Made by a program: the position numbers and the translations under genes
Notes under the pieces: generated by a model
Database searches by the model: none
What the model saw: the letters and a program-made list of their open reading frames with translations, nothing else
What the model was told of the DNA's origin: nothing
Shown here: piece after piece, positions 34,479 through 42,203 of the stretch
How positions within the stretch are numbered: position 1 is the stretch's first letter
Layout of the letters: every line of letters starts with the position of its first letter
Assembly (NCBI GenBank): GCA_963796325.1
Contig: CAWCLF010000001.1
Coordinates: 2,232,001 to 2,296,000 of the forward strand
Length of the DNA stretch: 64,000 nt
Source of the DNA: CAVYGN01 sp963796325
GTDB taxonomy: Bacteria; Spirochaetota; Brevinematia; Brevinematales; JAOACQ01
Direction of reading: 5' to 3'

Positions 34479-35441
34479 TCAGTAAGAAAATATAAAAGTC
34501 ACACGCCGGTTTTTAGACCTGCCCTCCTCATCCGAATTGGAAGCGACCGGCTGGCTCGAACCGTAGCCTGCAGAACTGATCCTCGACGCGTCTATACCCG
34601 CCGCTATAATAACATCCGCCGCGGCCTTCGCGCGCCTCCGGGAAAGCTGGAGGTTGTTGTCTTCCGTGCCGGAATTATCGGTATGCCCTTCAATGCTCAG
34701 CTTGACGGAAGGGTATTTTTTCAATCTTAAGGCTATGCCATCCAAAAAGTCCCGGTAAGCGGGAAGAATGTCGGCTTTCCCTGTTTCAAAAAGTATGTCC
34801 GACATATTGAGCACTATTTCGTTGCTTTCATTTTCAATTGTCGTATTGGTTTCATTCCGGGTAAGCATCGCCTGCAGATCTCCGGCGAGATTGCCGGCAG
34901 CCGTTTCCTTTACAGGGATCTGCGCCGGTTTTTCCTTCTCCTGGAAAAAAGTTACATCGGCGAATATTTCAAAATTTTTGATGGACTGGGGAAGAAGGAA
35001 ATTAAAACCGCATCCTATTCCGACAGCTGCGGATTCGAGCTGCGCCTCGACCCTGAAGTTCGCATTTATGGGGAAGGTCAACCTGTTGGTATTAACGCCC
35101 GATGTAGCAAGCAGGAGTTCGCCCGCGCCTGCGGAAATGCCGGGAACAGCGAAGAATTGGGACCCAAAGATCGGCACCCTGTACTCCAGCGCTATATAAC
35201 CCGCATAGCTGAAAAGATCCACTGAAGAAAATCCCCTGTTCACCTCCAGGCCGCCTCCCGCCCATAGCCCCTCGCCGCGGGAATATGGGAAAAGGCCCGT
35301 ATCGTAAAACAAAGATACAGAACCCCCGAATCCATTTGCATCTGAGTAGAAGTCCATCCATGGCTCGATGGATGTCTTAATAGAGGAAAACATAAGAGCC
35401 GACAGAAAACATATGAACATAATCAAAATTCGCTTTTTCAT
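34479..35441 (-). CDS. OmpA-family outer-membrane protein
   Basis: The 320-residue product has a signal peptide (about 1-19), an N-terminal beta-barrel (about 25-175), a linker, and a C-terminal OmpA-like domain (about 205-320) that binds peptidoglycan. The OmpA domain shows ILFETGKADILPAYRDFL, LSIEGHTDNSGTEDNNLQLS with the Asp of the TDNxG loop, and RRRAKAAADVI with the ligand-binding Arg. Such proteins tie the outer membrane to the wall. The promoter (35587-35615) carries a 10-bp inverted repeat around its -10, and the leader would be about 140 nt. The NHL lipoprotein follows in the same unit. Confidence 0.88.
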   Translation of the reverse strand: MKKRILIMFICFLSALMFSSIKTSIEPWMDFYSDANGFGGSVSLFYDTGLFPYSRGEGLWAGGGLEVNRGFSSVDLFSYAGYIALEYRVPIFGSQFFAVPGISAGAGELLLATSGVNTNRLTFPINANFRVEAQLESAAVGIGCGFNFLLPQSIKNFEIFADVTFFQEKEKPAQIPVKETAAGNLAGDLQAMLTRNETNTTIENESNEIVLNMSDILFETGKADILPAYRDFLDGIALRLKKYPSVKLSIEGHTDNSGTEDNNLQLSRRRAKAAADVIIAAGIDASRISSAGYGSSQPVASNSDEEGRSKNRRVTFIFSY

Positions 35442-35566
35442 TGCATAATCCCGAATGTTATTTTTAAATATATTTTATTCCCGTAGGAATCTACCGAAAT
35501 AACCTATGAACTAACAAAATTGTTTTTCTTTATCCTCTTTATAGTTATCTAACCATCCCTCTATTA

Positions 35567-35615
35567 AAAACTATGACAATTGTTAAATATTATCATAGTT
35601 TTATCGTTATTACAA
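35567..35615 (-). promoter_or_regulatory. Promoter of the OmpA-family gene with operator dyad
   Basis: Minus strand TTGTAA (35615-35610), a 17-bp spacer and TAATAT (35592-35587). The perfect 10-bp inverted repeat AAAACTATGA / TCATAGTTTT (35567-35576 and 35593-35602) has one arm touching the -10 and the other just past the expected start site near 35580, which is the usual place for a repressor operator. Confidence 0.6.
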
Positions 35616-35653
35616 AATAAATTTGATTATATTTTTTACAAGCCTTTGTACTT

Positions 35654-35682
35654 TTGACCTATTCGTTATAATTCTTTAATAT
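35654..35682 (+). promoter_or_regulatory. Sigma70-type promoter, start-codon proximal
   Basis: TTGACC (35654-35659), a 17-bp spacer and TAATAT (35677-35682). The ATG at 35693 is 10 nt after the -10, so the mRNA would have a leader of only a few nucleotides and no Shine-Dalgarno. Confidence 0.6.
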
Positions 35683-35692
35683 ATAGTATTGT

Positions 35693-36034
35693 ATGGCAGT
35701 TATGAATAAAAATACTAAGGAAAATTTCTTCAAACAGCTCGATTTCGCAGCCGGCAGGCATACTTTTACCGACTGTCCTTATTATCCATGCCATGAAATG
35801 ACAGGACAGGCGGCCCTGGACTGCACCTTCTGCTACTGCCCGTTCTATCCCTGCAAGGGCAGTCCCGGGGACGGCAAATGGATTTACGATAAAAAGACGG
35901 GAAGAATCTGGGACTGCAGTCTCTGCGATTTTATGCACCGTTCCGGCGTCGTAAGGAGGATCACGGAACTTGCTTACGAAAACAAAAAATTTTCACAGAT
36001 TAAAAAAATGATAGCGAAGGAATTCCGCCGATAA
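35693..36034 (+). CDS. Cysteine-rich small metal-binding domain protein
   Basis: The 113-residue cytosolic protein has a dense cysteine core at about 28-85: DCPYYPCHEM, DCTFCYCPFYPC and DCSLCDFMHR. This spacing matches the cysteine-rich small domain family (zf-like, PF04071), which is thought to bind metal and is often found with cobalamin genes, though none are near here. The C-terminal part is a basic helix (about 90-113). The start could be the ATG at 35693 or the one three codons later; neither has a Shine-Dalgarno, in keeping with the promoter placed almost on the start codon. Biochemical function is unknown. Confidence 0.85.
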   Translation: MAVMNKNTKENFFKQLDFAAGRHTFTDCPYYPCHEMTGQAALDCTFCYCPFYPCKGSPGDGKWIYDKKTGRIWDCSLCDFMHRSGVVRRITELAYENKKFSQIKKMIAKEFRR

Positions 36035-36067
36035 TCTAACTGAAAGATTTTATGATCGAGAGGTTCA

Positions 36068-36655
36068 ATGGCAAGGAAGCATTTTGTCATCGGGTTGACC
36101 GGCAGGAGCGGGTCCGGGAAATCGACCGCGGCCGGGATTTTCCGCGACGATTACGGTTTTACAGTCATCGATGTCGATGCGGTCGGGCATGATATCCTGG
36201 AAGAAAACAGGCTCGGCGTAATTGCGATATTCGGCTCCGGCATCCTCAATGAAAAAGGTGAAATCGACCGCGGGTTTCTCGGCGATATTGTATTTTCCGA
36301 TCCCGGCAAACTCGCCGCCCTCAATTCCCTTCTTCATTCCGGGATGAAAAAAAGGATAACCCGCCTTATTTCGGGCTTATCGAATAAACTCGTGGTCCTT
36401 GATGCGGCGCTGCTTTTCGAGATAAAGCTCGATGAGCTGTGCGACTTCATACTGTCCGTCGAGGCTCCGGATTCCGAGATTATCGACAGGCTTAAAAAAT
36501 GCAGGAAGTGGACCAGGGATAAAGCCTCCAATGTGCTTAAATCGCAATCGGGCATGGAATCACGCCGCCAGGAAATAGATTATATCCTTTTCAACAATGC
36601 GGACGAAGAAAAGCTCCGCAGGCAGATCGAATTCTTCATATTGACGGTTCTATAG
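36068..36655 (+). CDS. coaE: Dephospho-CoA kinase
   Basis: CoaE catalyses the last step of coenzyme A synthesis, phosphorylating the 3'-OH of dephospho-CoA with ATP in the cytosol. The 195-residue product has the P-loop GRSGSGKST (about residues 11-19) and the family segment VIDVDAVGHDILEE near 36. It continues with LVVLDAALLFEIKLDELCD near 112-130 and SQSGMESRRQEIDYILFNNA near 158-177. Its length is standard. It is followed after 29 bp by the SpoIID-like gene on the same strand. Confidence 0.94.
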   Translation: MARKHFVIGLTGRSGSGKSTAAGIFRDDYGFTVIDVDAVGHDILEENRLGVIAIFGSGILNEKGEIDRGFLGDIVFSDPGKLAALNSLLHSGMKKRITRLISGLSNKLVVLDAALLFEIKLDELCDFILSVEAPDSEIIDRLKKCRKWTRDKASNVLKSQSGMESRRQEIDYILFNNADEEKLRRQIEFFILTVL

Positions 36656-36684
36656 AGTTTTACGCCTGTACCGATAATATTACT

Positions 36685-37812
36685 ATGAAAAATATCTACA
36701 GGCTGCCGTTATTATTCACGGCTTCAATCATTCTGGCCCTTGAGGGCTGCGCCCTTTATCAGAAGCCTGTTTCAGGCGCGTCGCCTATGATCAAAGTCCT
36801 CATACACTCAGGCGCCGGCATTGTGCTGCGGCCGGATGCGGGCTACATCATTTCGTTCAATTCCAGGAAAGAGGCCGGAGAAGGGCCGGTGACCGTCGAA
36901 TTGAAGGACGGGGCCCTTTACCTGAACGGCGTTGCGCTGAAAACCGGGCTTATTGAAATTTATTCCGGCGGCAGCTTATCCTTCGAAGGCAGAAAATACC
37001 CGGGAAGCATGACGATATCCCTTTCGGATAAAAGCCTAAACCTGATAAACGTTACCGATATCGAGACGTACCTCAAGGGGGTCCTTCCCGGAGAAGTACC
37101 CGCGGGCTGGGACGCCGAAGCTCTTAAAGCCCAGGCCGTCGTTTCAAGGACTTTCGCCCTGTACGAAGTCGTAAGCGCAAGAAAATCCGGCAGGCTGTTC
37201 GACCTTTACGGAGATACCCGTTCCCAGTCTTACGCAGGGATGGACGGCGAAGCCACCTCGACATCGATGGCGGTAGATACGACGATCGGGGAAGTGCTGC
37301 GCTATGAGGGAAAGATCATTCATGCGTTCTTCCACTCGGCTTCGGGCGGGATGACCGAATCCTCTTCGAATGCATTCGGGGATTACAAGCCCTACCTCAT
37401 AAGCGTCCAGTCGCCTTATTCCTCAGTTTACAAAGACGATAAATGGAAAACGTCAATTCCCCTGGACAGGGCATCGAAGCTTTTGGGTCTTACAAACAGG
37501 TTAGCTTCTGCAGTTGTGACGGGCCGGACAGATTCGCTGAGGATCAAAACAGTCGAGTTTTCGGACACGGCCGGCAATAAAATAACCCTGCAGGGTTCAA
37601 ACCTGAGGGAATTAATCGGACAGAACCTCATGAAAAGCACGAGGGCCAACATTAAGGTTACAGAAGACAGCCTCGTAATATCCGGCGCCGGTTACGGCCA
37701 TGGCGTAGGGATGGGCCAATGGGACGCGCTGGGCATGGCCAGGCAGGGATTTTCCTACCGGAATATACTGGCATACTTTTACAGGGGCGCAGCGGTCGAC
37801 AGGATCTGGTAG
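36685..37812 (+). CDS. SpoIID/LytB domain lipoprotein
   Basis: The 375-residue product has a signal peptide with a lipobox (LALEGC, about Cys22) and a SpoIID domain (about 110-370). The conserved blocks are ETYLKGVLPGEVPAGWDAEA, LKAQAVVSRTFALYE, FHSASGGMTES and GYGHGVGMGQWDALGMARQG. SpoIID enzymes are peptidoglycan lytic transglycosylases acting on stemless glycan, and the domain is widespread outside spore formers, where it serves wall remodelling. It is probably anchored in the inner or outer membrane facing the wall. Its stop codon TAG abuts the stop of the convergent DUF115 gene with no base between. Confidence 0.9.
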   Translation: MKNIYRLPLLFTASIILALEGCALYQKPVSGASPMIKVLIHSGAGIVLRPDAGYIISFNSRKEAGEGPVTVELKDGALYLNGVALKTGLIEIYSGGSLSFEGRKYPGSMTISLSDKSLNLINVTDIETYLKGVLPGEVPAGWDAEALKAQAVVSRTFALYEVVSARKSGRLFDLYGDTRSQSYAGMDGEATSTSMAVDTTIGEVLRYEGKIIHAFFHSASGGMTESSSNAFGDYKPYLISVQSPYSSVYKDDKWKTSIPLDRASKLLGLTNRLASAVVTGRTDSLRIKTVEFSDTAGNKITLQGSNLRELIGQNLMKSTRANIKVTEDSLVISGAGYGHGVGMGQWDALGMARQGFSYRNILAYFYRGAAVDRIW

Positions 37813-39267
37813 TCATCCGAAAAGCTTATTCATCTTCCTTTCATATACACGGCAGAACTCTTCAAGGCCGGTTCCCCCCATGTATTCCCTTGTAAAAATC
37901 CTTCTGCATAAACCCCGGTTTAACATCTTCAATTCCTCTCTGATCGAACACGATTCGGTTTTAATCCTTCTGAGGATTTCCGCGTCCCTTGAAAAAAGCC
38001 CGGAAATATTCCTCATGGCCGCTTCTTTCTCTCCAGCCGGGCCGCCTTTTATCTTCCTTATCCTTTCGAGAGAGGAAAATTCGACCCCTCTGCTTAAACT
38101 CGAGCATCCCTCGAAAAGCTTTTCAGCCGTTTCCCTTACGAGAGAAAACTGCCCGCTCGTAAACATTCCAATCCTGTCCAGGGGGATTAAATCCTTCCGC
38201 TTGAGAAAATCCGTACTATGCCCGGGCACGGTGTGCAGCCTGTCCGATTTATACATGAAATATTCATCGAAAGCGTTCCCCCGGCTATGGGTCCCGGCCG
38301 TGACGGAATAAGCCAGGTCGAAACCGGCAAATATCACCGGCCCTCCGGTTATGCTTCTTGCGATCATGCCCGCGTCGATCGTTACCGAAGGATATTTAAC
38401 GCCGAAAGAGCCGTCAAGCGCTTCTTCAAGATCATAAAAAACTTTCCTGTTCGGCATCGATTTCAACAGGGCGCTCGATGCGAACACGCTTGAAAGTACG
38501 GGTACGTCTGCAGGCAGGCCGGCGCCGTGGAACCCGTTATATACCCCGGCGTCGCTCATAACTATAAAGTCGGGCTTTATTCCGGCTTTCAACAGGCCTC
38601 GCGCCGCCGACAGCACCGACATGATAATAATGTTCCCCATGGCGGATCGTATCTCCCCAAGGGCGTTATCCAGCGACGGGCCGGCGGCGGCGACCAGGAT
38701 GGGAACATCAACAGCCGCCCCCCCCCTCCGGAGGCATCTCGCTCCGTCATCCCCGGCGAAGAGGGAAAGATTCCTCGCAAAATTCATGAACCATACTTTC
38801 GAAAAATAGGAGGTTACCTTTATATTCTCCGCCGCAGCCCTTATGGCCTTACCGATGAAATCCGTAAATTCCCCGTATTCGCCGGGATATGCCCTGCTGA
38901 CCGATTCGGGCGAAAGCACCAGGGGTCTTTTATGCTCCATCATCAGTTTTTCGAAAGGCAGGGGATCTGCCGGCCCGCCTGTTGCAACGGGAAAATCGGG
39001 GTATGCTTTCCTGAAAAAGTCGAGGCACACAGGGTCGTTTTCGTATATGAAGATATCCTGCGGCTCCGCACCCCGCTTGAGAAGGATCTCCAGGCCGTAC
39101 CCGAGGAGGCTTCCGAAGAGGATATAGAATGCTTCGCCGGTTTTTTCAGGTACGGTTTTTTCGATAAAGCGCTGCATCTCGCGCACCGGGTCGTATGAAC
39201 TTAAAAGGTAGGCTCCGTCCTTTATTATTGTAGGCATGCCGTTTTTAGCCGCGGCTATGACCGTCAT
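37813..39267 (-). CDS. DUF115 (6-hydroxymethylpterin pyrophosphokinase MptE-like) protein
   Basis: The 484-residue cytosolic protein carries the DUF115 domain in its central part (about 150-330): VPILVAAAGPSLDNALGEI, IKPDFIVMSDAGVYNGFHGA and VIFAGFDLAYSVTAGTHSRG. Related proteins include archaeal MptE and the Maf/motility accessory factors that glycosylate flagellins, and they are common in spirochaetes. No flagellin gene lies in the window, so the target is open. The ATG at 39267 overlaps the stop of the amrS gene (ATGA), which is better than an in-frame ATG 14 codons earlier. Translational coupling with amrS is likely. Confidence 0.8.
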   Translation of the reverse strand: MTVIAAAKNGMPTIIKDGAYLLSSYDPVREMQRFIEKTVPEKTGEAFYILFGSLLGYGLEILLKRGAEPQDIFIYENDPVCLDFFRKAYPDFPVATGGPADPLPFEKLMMEHKRPLVLSPESVSRAYPGEYGEFTDFIGKAIRAAAENIKVTSYFSKVWFMNFARNLSLFAGDDGARCLRRGGAAVDVPILVAAAGPSLDNALGEIRSAMGNIIIMSVLSAARGLLKAGIKPDFIVMSDAGVYNGFHGAGLPADVPVLSSVFASSALLKSMPNRKVFYDLEEALDGSFGVKYPSVTIDAGMIARSITGGPVIFAGFDLAYSVTAGTHSRGNAFDEYFMYKSDRLHTVPGHSTDFLKRKDLIPLDRIGMFTSGQFSLVRETAEKLFEGCSSLSRGVEFSSLERIRKIKGGPAGEKEAAMRNISGLFSRDAEILRRIKTESCSIREELKMLNRGLCRRIFTREYMGGTGLEEFCRVYERKMNKLFG

Positions 39268-40283
39268 GAAAGCCCCGCAAAATCGGCTTTCCTGCCGCAT
39301 GAAGAACATTTGCCGTTTTCAATGCCTGTAACCGAAACTTTATAACCCTTCCTCGACACCAGCAAATGACCGCACTCCGGACATAAAGTGTCGGAGTTTC
39401 CCTCCATGTTTCCCGTATAAACATAATCCAGGCGGCTTGCCGCCATATCCCTGACACTTTCAATAAAGCCCGTGTCGGTCGGTCTTTCATTATATTTATA
39501 CTGCGGGAAATACCTTGACAGGTGATAAGGGATCGACCTGTCGACTCCGGCTATCCATTTTACAAGCTTCTCAAGTTCCCCCATATTATCGTTAAGCCCG
39601 GTAACGACCAGGGTTGTGAGCTCGATATGGACCCCGGCTTCCTTGAAGGCTGTGATGGAATCGAGCACAGGTGCGAGTTTTCCGCCGAGCTTCCTGTAAT
39701 TTTCCTCTGTAAAGGCTTTGAGGTCGATATTTGCCGCATCTGTCAGAGGCAGCAGCTCTTTAAGAGGTTCCCTGTTTATAAAGCCGTTCGTAACAAGGAC
39801 GTTTTTATAGCCCTTTTCCTTAATAAGAGATGATGTCTCCATGACAAACTCGTACCAGACGAGCGGTTCCGAATATGTGTAAGCCACTCCCTTGAATACT
39901 TTTATCCCGGGAGGGCCGGACTTCTTTTCAACCGCGGCGACAATATCGGACGGTTTTGCCTGTTCCGTTAAAGCGAGGGAGGGATTGTCGAAATACCGCG
40001 AAATATGGTAATTCTGGCAGAACGGACAGTGAAGGTTGCATCCCACAGTGCCTATCGACAATATTTCAGATGAAGGATAATAATGGTAGAGCGGCTTTTT
40101 TTCGATGGGATCGTAAGAGAACCCCGATACTATGCCGTAATTCTCCGAATAGAGTTCCCCGTCCGAATTTTTCCTGGCCCCGCAAATTCCGGCTTTGCCG
40201 TCGCTTATGAGGCAGTTATGGGGGCACAGGCTGCATTTGACTTTCTTTTCCTCTTTTTTATCAAAACAGCAGGCGGTTTTCAT
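39264..40283 (-). CDS. amrS: AmmeMemoRadiSam system radical SAM enzyme
   Basis: The 339-residue radical SAM protein begins with a cysteine cluster (CSLCPHNCLISDGKAGICGA), followed by the radical SAM motif CNLHCPFCQNYH (Cys-X3-Cys-X2-Cys, about residue 80). It has the family blocks VAYTYSEPLVWYEFV and NVLVTNGFINREPL, and ends in two CxxC pairs (CPECGHLL, CSSCGRK) that look like a zinc ribbon. It belongs to the AmrS group, usually found with AMMECR1 and Memo proteins, but neither partner is in this window. The reaction is not firmly known. The stop overlaps the DUF115 start. Confidence 0.88.
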   Translation of the reverse strand: MKTACCFDKKEEKKVKCSLCPHNCLISDGKAGICGARKNSDGELYSENYGIVSGFSYDPIEKKPLYHYYPSSEILSIGTVGCNLHCPFCQNYHISRYFDNPSLALTEQAKPSDIVAAVEKKSGPPGIKVFKGVAYTYSEPLVWYEFVMETSSLIKEKGYKNVLVTNGFINREPLKELLPLTDAANIDLKAFTEENYRKLGGKLAPVLDSITAFKEAGVHIELTTLVVTGLNDNMGELEKLVKWIAGVDRSIPYHLSRYFPQYKYNERPTDTGFIESVRDMAASRLDYVYTGNMEGNSDTLCPECGHLLVSRKGYKVSVTGIENGKCSSCGRKADFAGLS

Positions 40284-40353
40284 CCTTTAAATCGCCTCCC
40301 CCGGGCGTTTTATTTAAACTCAAAACACCCCGATAACGATTTTCAGTCAATTG

Positions 40354-41142
40354 TCAATTCGACCCTTTTTTAAGGCCTTTATAAAAGGCATCCCAGCCTT
40401 TGTCATTCCTTAAGTTCGCCAGGTCGGGATCTTTCAGGAAATATCCGGCATTCTGGTATCCGGCTTTAACCGCTTCCTTTAAGTAACTGTATGCTTCGGG
40501 AATTTTGTTCATTTTACTGTAAGCGCATGCAATATTATAGTCAGCCGCATATTTGTAGTATCCCAGGCTGATTGCTTTGTTATAATCTTCTATGGCTTGT
40601 TTATAATCGCCGGAGCCGGCATAAGCAATCCCGCGGTTGTTATACGCGTCAGAAAATTGAGGATTCAGTTCGACGGCTTTATTGAAGTCTTCGATGGCGC
40701 GTTTAAAGTCGCCGGAGTTGGCATAAGTATTTCCGCGGTTGTTATACGCATCTGAAAATTTAGGATTCAGTTCGACGGCTTTATTGAAGTCTTCAACGGC
40801 ATGATTTATATCGCCGGAGTTAACATAACTGATCCCGCGGTTGTTGTATGCATCGGCAAATTTTGGGTTCAGTTCGATGGCTTTGTTATAGTCTTCCATG
40901 GCATGTTTATAGTCGCCGGAGTTATAGTATGCATTGCCCCGGTTGTCAAACGCTTCGGCATATTTCGGATTTAATTCGATGGCTTTATTGAAATCTTCAA
41001 TGGCATTTTTAATATCGCCTGATTTAATACCTTCGACCCCCCGGTTATTATAATCAGACGCAGTCAGCCCATAAATCATACCTGTTAAAGAAATAAAACA
41101 AAGCATGATTAATACTTTCACCCCGGTTTGTCCAATTTTCAT
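40354..41142 (-). CDS. Exported TPR-repeat protein
   Basis: The 262-residue product has an N-terminal hydrophobic signal or anchor (about 9-25, VLIMLCFISLTGMIYG) and then five closely similar 34-residue TPRs (about 27-200) of the form AIEDFNKAIELNPKYAEA. The final part is a divergent helical repeat (SYLKEAVKAGYQNAGYFL). The repeats are alike at DNA level too, with a 102-bp period between about 40590 and 41010. This is a scaffold for protein binding in the periplasm; no partner is evident. The ATG at 41142 is chosen because GGAG lies 6 nt before it. Confidence 0.82.
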   Translation of the reverse strand: MKIGQTGVKVLIMLCFISLTGMIYGLTASDYNNRGVEGIKSGDIKNAIEDFNKAIELNPKYAEAFDNRGNAYYNSGDYKHAMEDYNKAIELNPKFADAYNNRGISYVNSGDINHAVEDFNKAVELNPKFSDAYNNRGNTYANSGDFKRAIEDFNKAVELNPQFSDAYNNRGIAYAGSGDYKQAIEDYNKAISLGYYKYAADYNIACAYSKMNKIPEAYSYLKEAVKAGYQNAGYFLKDPDLANLRNDKGWDAFYKGLKKGSN

Positions 41143-41225
41143 GAAATTCTCCATATTTTTATTTTTGCATTAACGTTAATTTTATCTGAATTTATATGAA
41201 AGTCAATTAATTCCTGTTTTCCAGG

Positions 41226-42203
41226 CTAAAAATGTACATATCCTTTTTTCAGTTTTTCCCATGCCAGCCTTTTGCCGGAGTAATATACCTCCCTGCCCTC
41301 GCCGGTCACTTCGCCGATCATTGATACCCCTGTTCCCGTTTCTCTCCTTACAGTATCGGCATCGATAATGTCAGGCGATGTAAAGAGGATCTCGTAATCC
41401 TCCCCTCCGCTCCATGCGAATTCATAAAAGAATTCCCTTTCTTTTTCAAATGCAGGTCCGATAGCATCGGTTGAAACCGGTATTTTATCGGCATCGATCC
41501 TGAAGCCTTTTCCGCTCTCGAAAGCGATATGCTCCAGATCGCCCAGAAGGCCGTCGCTGATATCGATCGCAGCTCCGATCCTGTAATGACTTTTCAGGTA
41601 CTGCATCTCCTTCACCCTGGCATCCGGGCGGTTATGCCTCATGGTAAAATAATCCCTGTCCCCTACATCGTATTCCAGGCCGCCTGATAATATTGAAAAT
41701 CCGATCGAGCTGTCGCCGAGCGTCCCCGTAACATAAATATGTTCGCCGGCGGCGGCTCCGCTCCGCATTATAGGCCGGGTATCCGTATAACCGGCCATTG
41801 TCACGGAAATGAAGAGGCATGGGGATCTGACGGTATCGCCGCCGACAAGGCTGCAATGTTCTTTTTCCAGTATGCCTCTTATTCCTTCCAGGAGCGAATC
41901 GAGTGCGCTGCCTGAAGTTCCGCCGGGTATGCCAAGTGTAAGAAGAGCATAAGCCGGTAAGCCGCCCATCGCCGCTATGTCGCTCATATTTACGGCCATC
42001 GATTTATATCCGAGGTCTTTATACCCGGTAATTTCAGGTGTAAAATGCACCCCTTCGACCAATGCATCGGTAGTAAGGAGCATCTTCTTCCCCGTCCCGT
42101 TCCCGATGACCGCCGCATCGTCGCCAATGCCCGTTACAGGACCCTCTGTCTTGAAAATCTCCCGGATCCTGTCTATAAGCTCGAATTCTCCGTATTCTCT
42201 CAT
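41226..42203 (-). CDS. thiL: Thiamine-monophosphate kinase
   Basis: ThiL phosphorylates thiamine monophosphate to the active cofactor thiamine diphosphate with ATP. The 325-residue product has the AIR-synthase-like fold blocks: GIGDDAAVI near residue 27, TTDALVEGVHFTPE near 45, NMSDIAAMGGLPAYALL near 71 and GGDTVRSP near 121. The later AIDISDGLLGDLEHI and WSGGEDYEILFT blocks are also present. The ATG at 42203 overlaps the stop of the U32 gene (ATGA); an upstream ATG would overlap that gene heavily. The residues expected for metal and phosphate binding are all present. Confidence 0.95.
   Translation of the reverse strand: MREYGEFELIDRIREIFKTEGPVTGIGDDAAVIGNGTGKKMLLTTDALVEGVHFTPEITGYKDLGYKSMAVNMSDIAAMGGLPAYALLTLGIPGGTSGSALDSLLEGIRGILEKEHCSLVGGDTVRSPCLFISVTMAGYTDTRPIMRSGAAAGEHIYVTGTLGDSSIGFSILSGGLEYDVGDRDYFTMRHNRPDARVKEMQYLKSHYRIGAAIDISDGLLGDLEHIAFESGKGFRIDADKIPVSTDAIGPAFEKEREFFYEFAWSGGEDYEILFTSPDIIDADTVRRETGTGVSMIGEVTGEGREVYYSGKRLAWEKLKKGYVHF

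Noticed and set aside
905..35441. The lipoprotein-rich region as a genomic island or prophage
   Set aside because: No integrase, tRNA-flanked attachment site, phage gene or transposase was seen, and housekeeping envelope genes are interspersed.
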